Part shown: positions 16,717-23,588 of the stretch, piece by piece
Layout of the letters: every line of letters starts with the position of its first letter
How positions within the stretch are numbered: position 1 is the stretch's first letter
Assembly (NCBI RefSeq): GCF_000158955.1
Contig: NZ_GG657757.1
Coordinates: 4,765,333 to 4,812,691 of the forward strand
Direction: 5' to 3'
Length of the DNA stretch: 47,359 bases
DNA from: Streptomyces viridochromogenes DSM 40736
GTDB lineage: Bacteria; Actinomycetota; Actinomycetes; Streptomycetales; Streptomycetaceae
Position numbers and translations under genes: made by a program
The notes under the pieces: generated by a model
Told to the model about the DNA's origin: nothing
The model's input: the letters and a program-made list of their open reading frames with translations, nothing else
Database searches by the model: none

Positions 16717-17523
16717 ATGCGGGGCGACTCCATGGACACGCTCGCGGCCGAGCTGGGTGTGCGTGCGGATCAGGTGCGAAGGGCTCGAACTCCGAGAGGG
16801 GGTGTACTCCTCGGTTTCCGGTGCGAGCCTGGGGCGTGTCTCGACGTGTGGAGGCGCGCTCGTGAGCGATACGAGACCACAGGGTTGTGGCCCTTCATCT
16901 CCCACACCTCGCCGCCCGAATGGGAATGGGCGGACGTACCCGGCGACAGCCACGACGAGAAGCGCGGCCAGTCGATCATCGGCAGGCTGATGGAGCTGCA
17001 GGCGAACGAACTCCTCACAGAGGCCGAGTGGTTCAAACCGTCCCAAGGACACCCGAGCCCTGCCCGCGACCTCGAAGACCTGGCCAGGCGACTCACAGAT
17101 GCCATTCCGGCGGCCGGAATGCGGGCGCCGAGGTCTGCGGAGTCACTGTTTGCCACCTTCTTCGTAGAGCCCCCCGAGTGGATCTACCTCGTCCCCACCG
17201 GGGACCCGCCGGGCCTCCCGGAGCTCCTGGACGCACCGGACACGCCGAACCACACGCCGTTCCCCGGCAGGGAAGCCCTGTCCTACCGGGACCACGCGAA
17301 CGTCCTGCGGGAGTGGCATGACCGGTACGGCGCGGAGATCTGCTACCTCGACACCCACGAGGTGCTGCTGTCGGTCGAGCACCCCCCGGCGGCTCCGTCC
17401 GAGACGGCACGGGTCGCGATCGAGCACTACGCCTACTGCCCCGACCTTGACCAGGTCATCGGCGGACTGCCCGAGGTCGCCTTGCAGGTCCCGACACGAA
17501 CCTGGTTCTTCTGGTGGGACTGA
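16717..17523 (+). CDS. DUF4253 domain protein
   Basis: A 268-residue soluble protein with a C-terminal DUF4253 domain, recognised by VLREWHDRYGAEICYLDTHEVLLSVEHPPA, then IEHYAYCPDLDQVIGGLPEVA and the terminal RTWFFWWD. The domain's biochemistry is not known to me; it is common as an isolated gene in Streptomyces accessory DNA. The first 130 residues are less conserved. The ATG at 16717 was chosen; a second in-frame ATG is at 16732. The gene is bracketed by imperfect direct repeats, suggesting it was gained or duplicated as a unit. Confidence 0.8.
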   Translation: MRGDSMDTLAAELGVRADQVRRARTPRGGVLLGFRCEPGACLDVWRRARERYETTGLWPFISHTSPPEWEWADVPGDSHDEKRGQSIIGRLMELQANELLTEAEWFKPSQGHPSPARDLEDLARRLTDAIPAAGMRAPRSAESLFATFFVEPPEWIYLVPTGDPPGLPELLDAPDTPNHTPFPGREALSYRDHANVLREWHDRYGAEICYLDTHEVLLSVEHPPAAPSETARVAIEHYAYCPDLDQVIGGLPEVALQVPTRTWFFWWD

Positions 17524-17530
17524 GCGGTCA

Positions 17531-17582
17531 CCGTTACCGCTGGGCAGGCTTGATCAGTCGAACGGGGTTCCTGTTCGGGTGA
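17531..17582 (+). repeat. Direct repeat, right copy, flanking the DUF4253 gene
   Basis: Begins seven bases after the DUF4253 stop. The core CAGGCTTGATCAGTCGAAC at 17545-17563 is identical to the left copy; the wider 52 bp are about 80 percent identical. Confidence 0.6.
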
Positions 17583-17740
17583 TCTCCCGGTGGTCGGCGC
17601 GTGACAACAGTCTGTCGCGCTTGTGTCCGCGGAGTCCAACGCGCCGTTGGGTGGGGGTTGTGCCTGGGGGTGGTGTGCTCCTCACCTGCGTCGATGATTC
17701 GCACGCGTCCGGGCTCGTTCGCCGTTGTCCGTCGGCGTCG

Positions 17741-18030
17741 TCACGCAGTCAGACACGCACCCGGTGGGGACTGCTTCACCCCTGACCAAGCGGCACGCCA
17801 GCCCGCTCCGGGTATGGCGGCCACTACCTGGTCGGCTCGCTCCAAATGGGAGAAGTCCGAGTAGTCCGTGACCGGCCGCGGGGACCTCGCTGGGGATCGA
17901 CGACGAGGGGCCAAGCCCGTTGCCTCGTTCCAGGCGTCCACGTCCACGGTCGAGCGTCATCGTTTCCGTGCCGGTGAAGAGCGGGAGCCGACCCGTCCCG
18001 TTGAGGTAACGCATGCGGCAATTGTCCATG
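17741..18030 (-). pseudogene. Frameshifted gene of unknown function
   Basis: Sensible protein sequence is spread over three minus-strand frames. MRYLNGTGRLPLFTGTETMTL (with a possible start MDNCR at 18030) leads into DVDAWNEATGLA after one shift, LVVDPQRG after another, then RPVTDYSDFSHLERADQVV to the stop at 17741. One inserted C near 17948, one inserted C near 17911 and one missing base near 17884 would restore a single frame of about 95 codons. The family is not recognised. Remaining sequence in 17583-17740 and 18031-18205 shows nothing I can call. Confidence 0.5.
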
Positions 18031-18205
18031 CTGCCGGCCGGCCTCACTGGGGGCCACGGCCCGCAAGGCCGACTCCGCCGTGTCGCGGACGGGCCATGAG
18101 TTCCTGCAGGTCAGCGCATACGCCCCGGTAGGGGAAGACCTGCCGGTTGCTGCCGCATGCCCGGCGGGGTCCACTGGGGTAGAGGGCCTCATCCGGAAAG
18201 GGGCT

Positions 18206-18217
18206 GTTCCATGGAAC
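18206..18217. promoter_or_regulatory. Perfect palindrome upstream of the MBL gene
   Basis: GTTCCATGGAAC is a perfect 12-bp palindrome 64 bp before the MBL start. The position suits an operator; no cognate regulator is identified. Confidence 0.3.
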
Positions 18218-18281
18218 GGCAGGCAAAGGACCCCAGAGCGCGGGTGACTGCCCGCAGCCGAGCGCTCCCGGCGGTGATGTC

Positions 18282-18914
18282 GTGACCGCCCGGGTCGAGT
18301 GCGTGGTGACGACCGGAGTCGTGGCCGGGCCGGACGCCGACACCACGCCGATGGAGAACAACGTGTGGATCATCGGTGACGACGAGCAGGCGATGGTGGT
18401 CGACGCCGCACACGAGCCGGACGTCATCGCCACGACGCTCGGCGACCGCCGCGTGGTGGCGATCGCGTGCACCCACGCACACAACGGACACGTCGACGCG
18501 GCGGTGGCTCTGTCGGACCGCACCGGTGCTCCGATCATGCTGCACCCGGACGACCTGGAGCTGTGGCGCCGCAGCTTTCCCAGCCGTGTCCCCGACGAGG
18601 AACTCGTCGACGGCCGGGTGATCGACGTCGCCGGAACCGCCCTGACGGTACGTCATACTCCGGGGCACACGCCGGGATCCGTAAGCCTGTACGATCCGGC
18701 GCTGCGCCGCGTCTTCACCGGGGACATGCTGCTCTCGCGCGGCCCCGGAACCATCGGGCCGGAGGACTCCGACTTCCAGGCGATGATCCAGTCGATCCGC
18801 GAGCGCCTCGTCACCCTGCCCCCCGAGACGGTGGTGTGCCCGGGGCACGGCGACGTCACCACGGTCGGCGAGGTGGGCGAGCGCGTGGAGGACTGGCTCC
18901 GCCGCATCGCGTGA
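18282..18914 (+). CDS. MBL-fold protein with altered metal-binding motif
   Basis: A 210-residue metallo-beta-lactamase-fold protein closest, in my recollection, to the hydrolases encoded beside mycothiol-dependent formaldehyde dehydrogenase in actinomycetes (NNVWIIGDDEQAMVVDA, LHPDDLELWR, PPETVVCPGHGD). Conserved ligands His65, His67, His70, His129, Asp148 and His189 are present. The motif, however, reads HAHNGH where HxHxDH is expected: Gly69 replaces the Asp that holds the second metal. Either the enzyme works with one metal or it has lost hydrolase activity. No dehydrogenase gene is adjacent. The GTG is at 18282 after GGCGGTGAT. Confidence 0.85.
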   Translation: MTARVECVVTTGVVAGPDADTTPMENNVWIIGDDEQAMVVDAAHEPDVIATTLGDRRVVAIACTHAHNGHVDAAVALSDRTGAPIMLHPDDLELWRRSFPSRVPDEELVDGRVIDVAGTALTVRHTPGHTPGSVSLYDPALRRVFTGDMLLSRGPGTIGPEDSDFQAMIQSIRERLVTLPPETVVCPGHGDVTTVGEVGERVEDWLRRIA

Positions 18915-19268
18915 GAGCGAGAGGATCACGCTGGCACCGCTGCACTCTGCTGGTGCCTCGTGGGACGGTGTGCAGGGCCGTTCACCTGCGTTCATGCCCA
19001 TCCGGGCGCTCGGCCTGTCGTGGTGGACGGTCGCAGCCGCCGCACTCGCCGCCTTCCTGGGCCTCTCGCCCTGCGCCTGGACATCCATACACCTGCGCGT
19101 GGATGCTGCCCCCCACACCGTGGCGCTGCTGCAGACCCAGTTGGATGATCGCGTATGCGAGAGCGTGCTGACCTGGTGGGGCGCTGACTTGCGTGTTCCC
19201 GGGTCGCTTGCGACGTTCCCCGCTGTTCCCCGCTGCTTGCCCTCTCATCGGGCACGCCGGGGGCACGA
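18915..19268. other. Intergenic region between MBL and lipoprotein genes
   Basis: This 354-bp stretch has no gene I can support. A plus-strand frame from about 18991 (MPIRALGLSWWTVAAAALAAFLG) looks like a signal peptide but continues without recognisable sequence. A short tandem repeat GTTCCCCGCT x2 lies near 19214-19235. Confidence 0.4.
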
Positions 19269-20012
19269 CTACGAAGGGGTGTAAAGGGCGGCGTGCAGCA
19301 CGTTCGACTGGGCGTTGACGAGATCGCTTGGGATGTTCGCCGATGCCCTGGGCGTGTGGGAAACGGCCTTGTAGATCGCCAGTGTGGACCCGTGGCGGAT
19401 GACGGCCACACTGACGGGGGACTTCAGGCCGTCCTCACCGGGCTCAACAACCCACTTGAGGCGGAAGGCGACCCCTTCATCGCCTTGCGGGGGAGCGTTG
19501 GTGGCCTCGACGTCGTCGTACGTCACCTTCATGGCACCCGCGCCCGCCTCGTATCCCTTGCAGGACTTCAAGCTCGTACGAAGCTCTTTTATGACTTGTG
19601 AGGCATCCGCTGAGCGGTACGACACCAGGGTGAGGGTTGCAGAGTGCCCCTTCGTTCCTGCGATGCGCTGCACACTGCCGACGGGGGTGTAGCCGCTGGC
19701 TCCATCCACTGCGGCGCTGACCGGCGCGCACAGCGACGGGGCGGTGTTGGCACGGCGTGCGGCATGGATGACGCCATTGCCCACACCTTTCGTTCCCGCT
19801 CCAATCTCTTCCACTTGGACTCCGGGAAGATCATGCGCGTCCACTACGGCATCTTCGAGCTGCTGCTGAGAGAGCACACGTGCCCTGTGCTCCGGCCGTC
19901 CGCTGACGGGCCCTGCCGGGGAGCCTCCGTCATGCTTGCCGCCGCAAGCTGTCATGCCGATGGCCATCAAAGCCATGACCGCCAGGTGTCTTCGTCCGAT
20001 GGCCCCGCTCAT
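19269..20012 (-). CDS. Lipoprotein of unknown function
   Basis: A 247-residue exported lipoprotein. The signal is RRHLAVMALMAIGMTACGG with the lipidated Cys at residue 23 (MTAC lipobox). The mature part contains LSQQQLEDAVVDAHDLPGVQVEEI, a paired Cys arrangement (SLCAPVSAAV and LKSCKGYEAG), and TLTLVSYRSADASQVIKELRTSLKSC, a pattern seen in actinomycete lipoproteins resembling the extracellular sensor domain of PknH. The ATG at 20012 follows GGGGAGGGACC. Monocistronic; function not known. Confidence 0.8.
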   Translation of the reverse strand: MSGAIGRRHLAVMALMAIGMTACGGKHDGGSPAGPVSGRPEHRARVLSQQQLEDAVVDAHDLPGVQVEEIGAGTKGVGNGVIHAARRANTAPSLCAPVSAAVDGASGYTPVGSVQRIAGTKGHSATLTLVSYRSADASQVIKELRTSLKSCKGYEAGAGAMKVTYDDVEATNAPPQGDEGVAFRLKWVVEPGEDGLKSPVSVAVIRHGSTLAIYKAVSHTPRASANIPSDLVNAQSNVLHAALYTPS

Positions 20013-20403
20013 GGTCCCTCCCCTTGTCCGTACGGTGACGAGGAACGATACGACAGGTCATCGGGTGTCTTCACCGTCAGGCTGCGTGCCGGGGCCGTCT
20101 TGCTCAACCCACCACTTTCCCCAGCTCCCATCCGGTACGCCGGTACGGACCCGCAGTCGGGAACGGTGCCCCCTCCATCCCGGTGCCGGCCGATCCCCCG
20201 CCGGGAAGCGCGCCCGGCGGGTCGGAGCGCAGCCGGGGCTTGAAGTCGTTTGCGCAGGCTGGGAGATCGACGCCTTGGCGGTGGGCCAAGGGCAGGAGGA
20301 CCACTGGTCGGATCGTCCATGTGATGCGGGTGCTGGCGTGTGTCAGAGAGACCGTGCAGGGTTCCATGCGTAAGAGGGCTCGTCGTGTCTCGATGCGGCC
20401 GTC
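20013..20403. other. Intergenic region between lipoprotein and integrase remnant
   Basis: No gene can be supported in this 391-bp stretch. It probably contains the lipoprotein promoter and the point where the N-terminal part of the integrase has been deleted or decayed. Codon bias is poor in all frames until about 20485. Confidence 0.4.
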
Positions 20404-20868
20404 ATGGAGCCAGGTTCAGGCCTCGTCGGAGGCGCTGCTCGACCTTTGGGGCGGTGCCCGTCCCTACTCGCTTTGCCGGCGCGCTGCGTCGAGGTTCTCT
20501 GGCAGCACTTTGAAGACCAGGGCTGGGAGCGGCTCGCTGCTGGCGACAAGTGGGAGGAACACGGCCTGGTCTTCTCGTCGGCTATCGGTGAGCTGCTCGA
20601 TGCGACCAACGTCCGGCGCGCCTTCCGCCAGGCGCTCAAGGATGCCAAGGGGATCAACGCCGACGAGTGGACGCCGAGGGAGCTCCGCCACAGTTTCGTG
20701 TCCCTGCTCTCCGACCGGGGCGCCCCGCTGGAAGAGATCTCCCGTCTCGTCGGCCACTCCGGTACGGCGGTGACTGAGGAGGTCTACAGGAAGCAGATCC
20801 GGCCCGTGATCCAGACCGGTGCCGTGGTCATGGACGGGATCTTCGGCGCTGATCCCCAGCGGCCGTAG
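20404..20868 (+). pseudogene. Tyrosine recombinase (integrase) C-terminal remnant
   Basis: Recognisable integrase sequence starts at ALPARCVEVLWQHFEDQGWERL and runs to the stop. It includes WTPRELRHSFVSLLSDRGAPLEEISRLVGHSGTAVTEEVYRKQIRPVI. The RH of the LRHSF box, the His of VGHSG and the nucleophile Tyr in EEVYRKQ are all intact. The core-binding domain and the first catalytic Arg are absent: only about 130 of an expected 380-420 residues remain, and the sequence before ALPARC is unrelated. It lies 83 bp from the 3' end of tRNA-Pro, the usual attachment site for such elements, so it marks a decayed integrated element. Any product should be inactive. Confidence 0.8.
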
Positions 20869-20900
20869 ACACGCGGGAACGGATAGTCACGCAGACGAAA

Positions 20901-20940
20901 CAGGTGAGGCACCTACGGAAATCCGTAGGTGCCTCACCTG
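20901..20940. terminator. Strong hairpin between integrase remnant and tRNA-Pro
   Basis: CAGGTGAGGCACCTACGGA (20901-20919) pairs perfectly with 20922-20940 around two bases. The 19-bp stem between converging transcription units suits a bidirectional terminator. It has no T run. Confidence 0.7.
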
Positions 20941-20951
20941 GAGTTTCACTG

Positions 20952-21025
20952 TCGGGGTGGCGGGATTTGAACCCACGACCTCTTCGTCCCGAACGAAGCG
21001 CGCTGCCAAGCTGCGCTACACCCCG
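20952..21025 (-). tRNA. tRNA-Pro (anticodon CGG)
   Basis: Read on the minus strand, the acceptor stem CGGGGTG pairs with CACCCCG, followed by discriminator A. The D-arm is GCGCAGCTTGGCAGCGC. The anticodon arm is CTTCG-TTCGGGA-CGAAG with anticodon CGG, and the T-arm contains GGGTTCAAATCCC. It is 74 nt long and CCA is not encoded. The 3' end faces the integrase remnant. Confidence 0.96.
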
Positions 21026-21072
21026 ATGTCGCTGCTGTCGCGGCGACGTCGTTTACTTTAGCCCACCCGTGG

Positions 21073-21843
21073 CTAGAGACGAAATCCGGTTTTCCCGCGG
21101 TGGCGGATGGGGTTCGGGCGGGCGTGGTCGAGGGCCACGAGGGTGATCGCCAGGGCGTAGAAGGAGAGGCCCAGGAGGAGGGCGTTCCCGAGGACCTTCT
21201 TGTAGCCGTCCTGGTCGACGTCCAGGAAGGGGTAGAGGTAGCGGTCGTGGGTGCCCGGGAGGAGCAGCTCGCCCCGGATGAGGGAGAAGGCCAGGTAGGC
21301 CATGGGGTAGAGGAGCCATGTGCTGGCCTGGCGCAGGTGCATCCGGCCGGGGGTCGTGAGCAGGAGCCACTCCAGTGCGGCGGCGATCGGCGTGACCGTG
21401 AGGAGCGTGTTCTGGGCGACGGCGTGCCAGCCCGTCGGGTGCGCGGCCGCGCCCGTGAGGGCGAAGGGGCTCGCCTGGTTCGCCAGGAGCAGGTGGTGCA
21501 CCAAGGCGCCGATGACGACGTAGAACAGGGTCGAGCCCAGTACGGCTCCCGGGAGGGGGCGGCCGGCCGTCCAGGCGCGGCGGGCCGACAGGGCCATGAC
21601 CAGCGCCAGCAGGATGTTGCTCTGGACCGCGAAGTAGCCCAGGGCTCGGGACCAGTCGCCCACGAGTAGTTCGAGGGTCACGCCCAGTGCCGCCGTCGCG
21701 GCGATCAGCAGCCGGAAGGCTGCGGCAGCCGGGCGGCGGACCGGGGTGACGACGGCCGTGGCGGGGACGGGGGAGGGCTTCAGCGTGGGCTTGGCCGGAA
21801 TCGCGGGGAGATCCGGTATGTCCCTGGGTATCGGGGCGGTCAT
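21073..21843 (-). CDS. Pr6Pr-family membrane protein
   Basis: A 256-residue protein with six predicted membrane spans, the pattern of the Pr6Pr family: FRLLIAATAALGVTLELL, ALGYFAVQSNILLALVMALSA, LYPMAYLAFSLIRGELL and the conserved YPFLDVDQDGYKKVLGNALLLGL. A charged/Pro-rich N-terminal tail of about 35 residues precedes the first helix. The start is ATG 21843; ATG 21870 would add nine residues, and neither has a strong ribosome site. Function of the family is unknown. It is in the same direction as the phosphoesterase upstream, 112 bp away. Confidence 0.8.
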   Translation of the reverse strand: MTAPIPRDIPDLPAIPAKPTLKPSPVPATAVVTPVRRPAAAAFRLLIAATAALGVTLELLVGDWSRALGYFAVQSNILLALVMALSARRAWTAGRPLPGAVLGSTLFYVVIGALVHHLLLANQASPFALTGAAAHPTGWHAVAQNTLLTVTPIAAALEWLLLTTPGRMHLRQASTWLLYPMAYLAFSLIRGELLLPGTHDRYLYPFLDVDQDGYKKVLGNALLLGLSFYALAITLVALDHARPNPIRHRGKTGFRL

Positions 21844-21955
21844 GCCACCCACGCTGACAGAAACAGACATAGCGGGCGATGTGGGTGGGGCTGTGTGGGT
21901 TACACCACCGTCCGTGTCGCCCCCGTCGCCCCCCTTGCCCCCGTCGCCGGCTCGT

Positions 21956-22882
21956 CTACTCCCGGCCCACCAACGTCAGCAACGTCGCCTCCGGCGGGCA
22001 CGCGAACCGTACCGGGGTGTAGCGGCTCGTGCCGCAGCCCGCCGACACGTGCAGGAAGGACGTACGGCCCTCCGCCGTGTGCGTCGACAGGCCCTTCACC
22101 CGGTCCGTGTCCAGGTCGCAGTTGGTGACCAGGGCGCCGTAGAAGGGGATGCACAGCTGGCCGCCGTGGGTGTGGCCGGCCAGGACCAGGGGGTACGCGT
22201 CGGCCGTGAAGGCGTCCAGGGTGCGCAGGTACGGGGCGTGGACGACGCCCATCGAGAAGTCCGCCGTGTCCGACGGGCCGCCGGCCACCCGCTCGTAGCG
22301 GTCCCGCTTGATGTGCGGGTCGTCCAGGCCCGTCAGCTCCAGCGAGAGGCCCTCGATCTTGAGCGTGCCGCGCGTGTTGGTCAGGTTGAGCCAGCCCGCC
22401 GCGTCGAAGCCGTCCCGGATGTCCTCCCACGGGTTGTGCACCGCGCCGACGACCGGCGGGTTGCCGTTCAGGCCGTGGCGGCCTTGGGTCTTCTCGAGGA
22501 GGTAGCGGCCCGGGTTGCGGAGCGTGGGGCCGTAGTAGTCGTTGGAGCCGAAGACGTATGCCCCCGGGAACTCCATCAGTGGGCCGAGCGCGTCCAGGAC
22601 CTCCGGGACGGCCTCCGGGTCGGACAGGTTGTCACCCGTGTTGATCACGAAGTCCGGGCGCAGGCCGGCCAGGGAACGGAGCCAGCGCTGCTTCTTGCGC
22701 TGGCCGCTGACCATGTGGATGTCCGAGACCTGGAGCACACGCAGGGGGCGCATTCCCGGGGGCAGGACCGGGACGGTGACCCGGCGGAGGCGGAAGGAGC
22801 GGGCCTCGAAGCCCGCCGCGTACAACAGACCGGCGGCACCAGCCGCCGCGATTCCCAGGGGGACTCCGTATCGCGCGCGCAT
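21956..22882 (-). CDS. Membrane-anchored metallophosphoesterase
   Basis: A 308-residue calcineurin-like phosphoesterase. The dinuclear metal motifs are VSDIHMV, INTGDNLSD, FGSNDYYG and LAGHTHGGQLCIPF, in the usual order. An N-terminal hydrophobic stretch (YGVPLGIAAAGAAGLLYAAG) is a signal anchor, placing the enzyme at the membrane, like YkuE-type phosphoesterases. CACGAT ends six bases before the ATG and no ribosome site is visible, so the message may be leaderless. It is divergent from yqeY. Substrate unknown. Confidence 0.9.
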   Translation of the reverse strand: MRARYGVPLGIAAAGAAGLLYAAGFEARSFRLRRVTVPVLPPGMRPLRVLQVSDIHMVSGQRKKQRWLRSLAGLRPDFVINTGDNLSDPEAVPEVLDALGPLMEFPGAYVFGSNDYYGPTLRNPGRYLLEKTQGRHGLNGNPPVVGAVHNPWEDIRDGFDAAGWLNLTNTRGTLKIEGLSLELTGLDDPHIKRDRYERVAGGPSDTADFSMGVVHAPYLRTLDAFTADAYPLVLAGHTHGGQLCIPFYGALVTNCDLDTDRVKGLSTHTAEGRTSFLHVSAGCGTSRYTPVRFACPPEATLLTLVGRE

Positions 22883-23017
22883 ACGTCCATCGTGTCAGAC
22901 CCCGGCCGTTGCCCGTGCCCGGGCGGTGTGCGAAACCCCCTGTCGGCGCCGGTGCCTACCGCGGTGCCCCACAAAACGAGGGGCGCCTTTCCTTCCGCAC
23001 CTGCGACAATCAACCCC

Positions 23018-23482
23018 ATGACCACGCTCAAGTCGAAGCTGCAGGACGACCTCAACGCCGCGATCAAGGAGCGCGACGAGCTCCGCTCCTCGACGCTCCG
23101 GCTGACGCTCGCCGCGATCACCAAGGAGGAGGTCGCGGGCAAGGAGAAGCGCGAGCTCTCCGACGACGAGGTGCAGAAGGTGATCACCCGGGAGGCGAAG
23201 AAGCGGCGCGAGGCGGCCGAGGCCTTCGCGCAGGGTGGCCGTGCCGAGCAGGCCGAGCGGGAGAAGGCGGAGGGCGAGGTGCTCGCCACGTACCTGCCCA
23301 AGCAGCTGTCCGACGAGGAGCTCCAGCAGATCGTGGCCCAGGCCGTCGAGGAGGCCAAGGCCGCCGGTGCGGAGGGGCCGCGGGCCATGGGCGCCGTCAT
23401 GAAGATCGTGAACCCGAAGGTGGCCGGGCAGGCCGAGGGCGGCCGTGTCGCTGCCGCGGTGAAGAAGCTGCTCGCCGGCTGA
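23018..23482 (+). CDS. YqeY/GatB-tail domain protein
   Basis: A 154-residue helical protein consisting of the YqeY domain, which resembles the tRNA-binding tail of GatB. It starts MTTLKSKLQDDLNAAIKERDELRSST, and the conserved segment is EGEVLATYLPKQLSDEEL with PRAMGAVMKIVNPKVAGQAEGGRV. Its role is uncertain in the family; involvement in amidotransferase or tRNA handling is suspected. No ribosome site precedes the ATG; GACAAT ends seven bases upstream, consistent with a leaderless message. A strong terminator follows. Confidence 0.93.
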   Translation: MTTLKSKLQDDLNAAIKERDELRSSTLRLTLAAITKEEVAGKEKRELSDDEVQKVITREAKKRREAAEAFAQGGRAEQAEREKAEGEVLATYLPKQLSDEELQQIVAQAVEEAKAAGAEGPRAMGAVMKIVNPKVAGQAEGGRVAAAVKKLLAG

Positions 23483-23499
23483 TCCCATCAGGCAGAAAA

Positions 23500-23540
23500 G
23501 GGCGGCCCCCTCTCCCCAGTACGGGAAGAGGGGGCCGCCC
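23500..23540. terminator. Bidirectional terminator between yqeY and the PBP gene
   Basis: GGGCGGCCCCCTCT (23500-23513) pairs with AGAGGGGGCCGCCC (23527-23540), a 14-bp perfect stem with a 13-base loop. AAA precedes it and TTT follows closely, so it can serve both converging genes. Confidence 0.85.
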
Positions 23541-23588
23541 CTTTGTCGGTCACGCCGTCCGGTCACACCGTCGGGTCACACCGTCGGC

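Noticed and set aside
18970..19284. Possible small secreted protein starting near 18991
   Set aside because: The hydrophobic start is attractive, but there is no ribosome site, no -10 at leaderless distance, poor third-position bias and no recognisable mature domain.
20904..21146. Plus-strand frames over the tRNA encoding AGFEPTTSSSRTKRAAKLRYTP-like peptides
   Set aside because: This is the well-known spurious translation of a tRNA gene read on the wrong strand; the tRNA-Pro fold is unambiguous.
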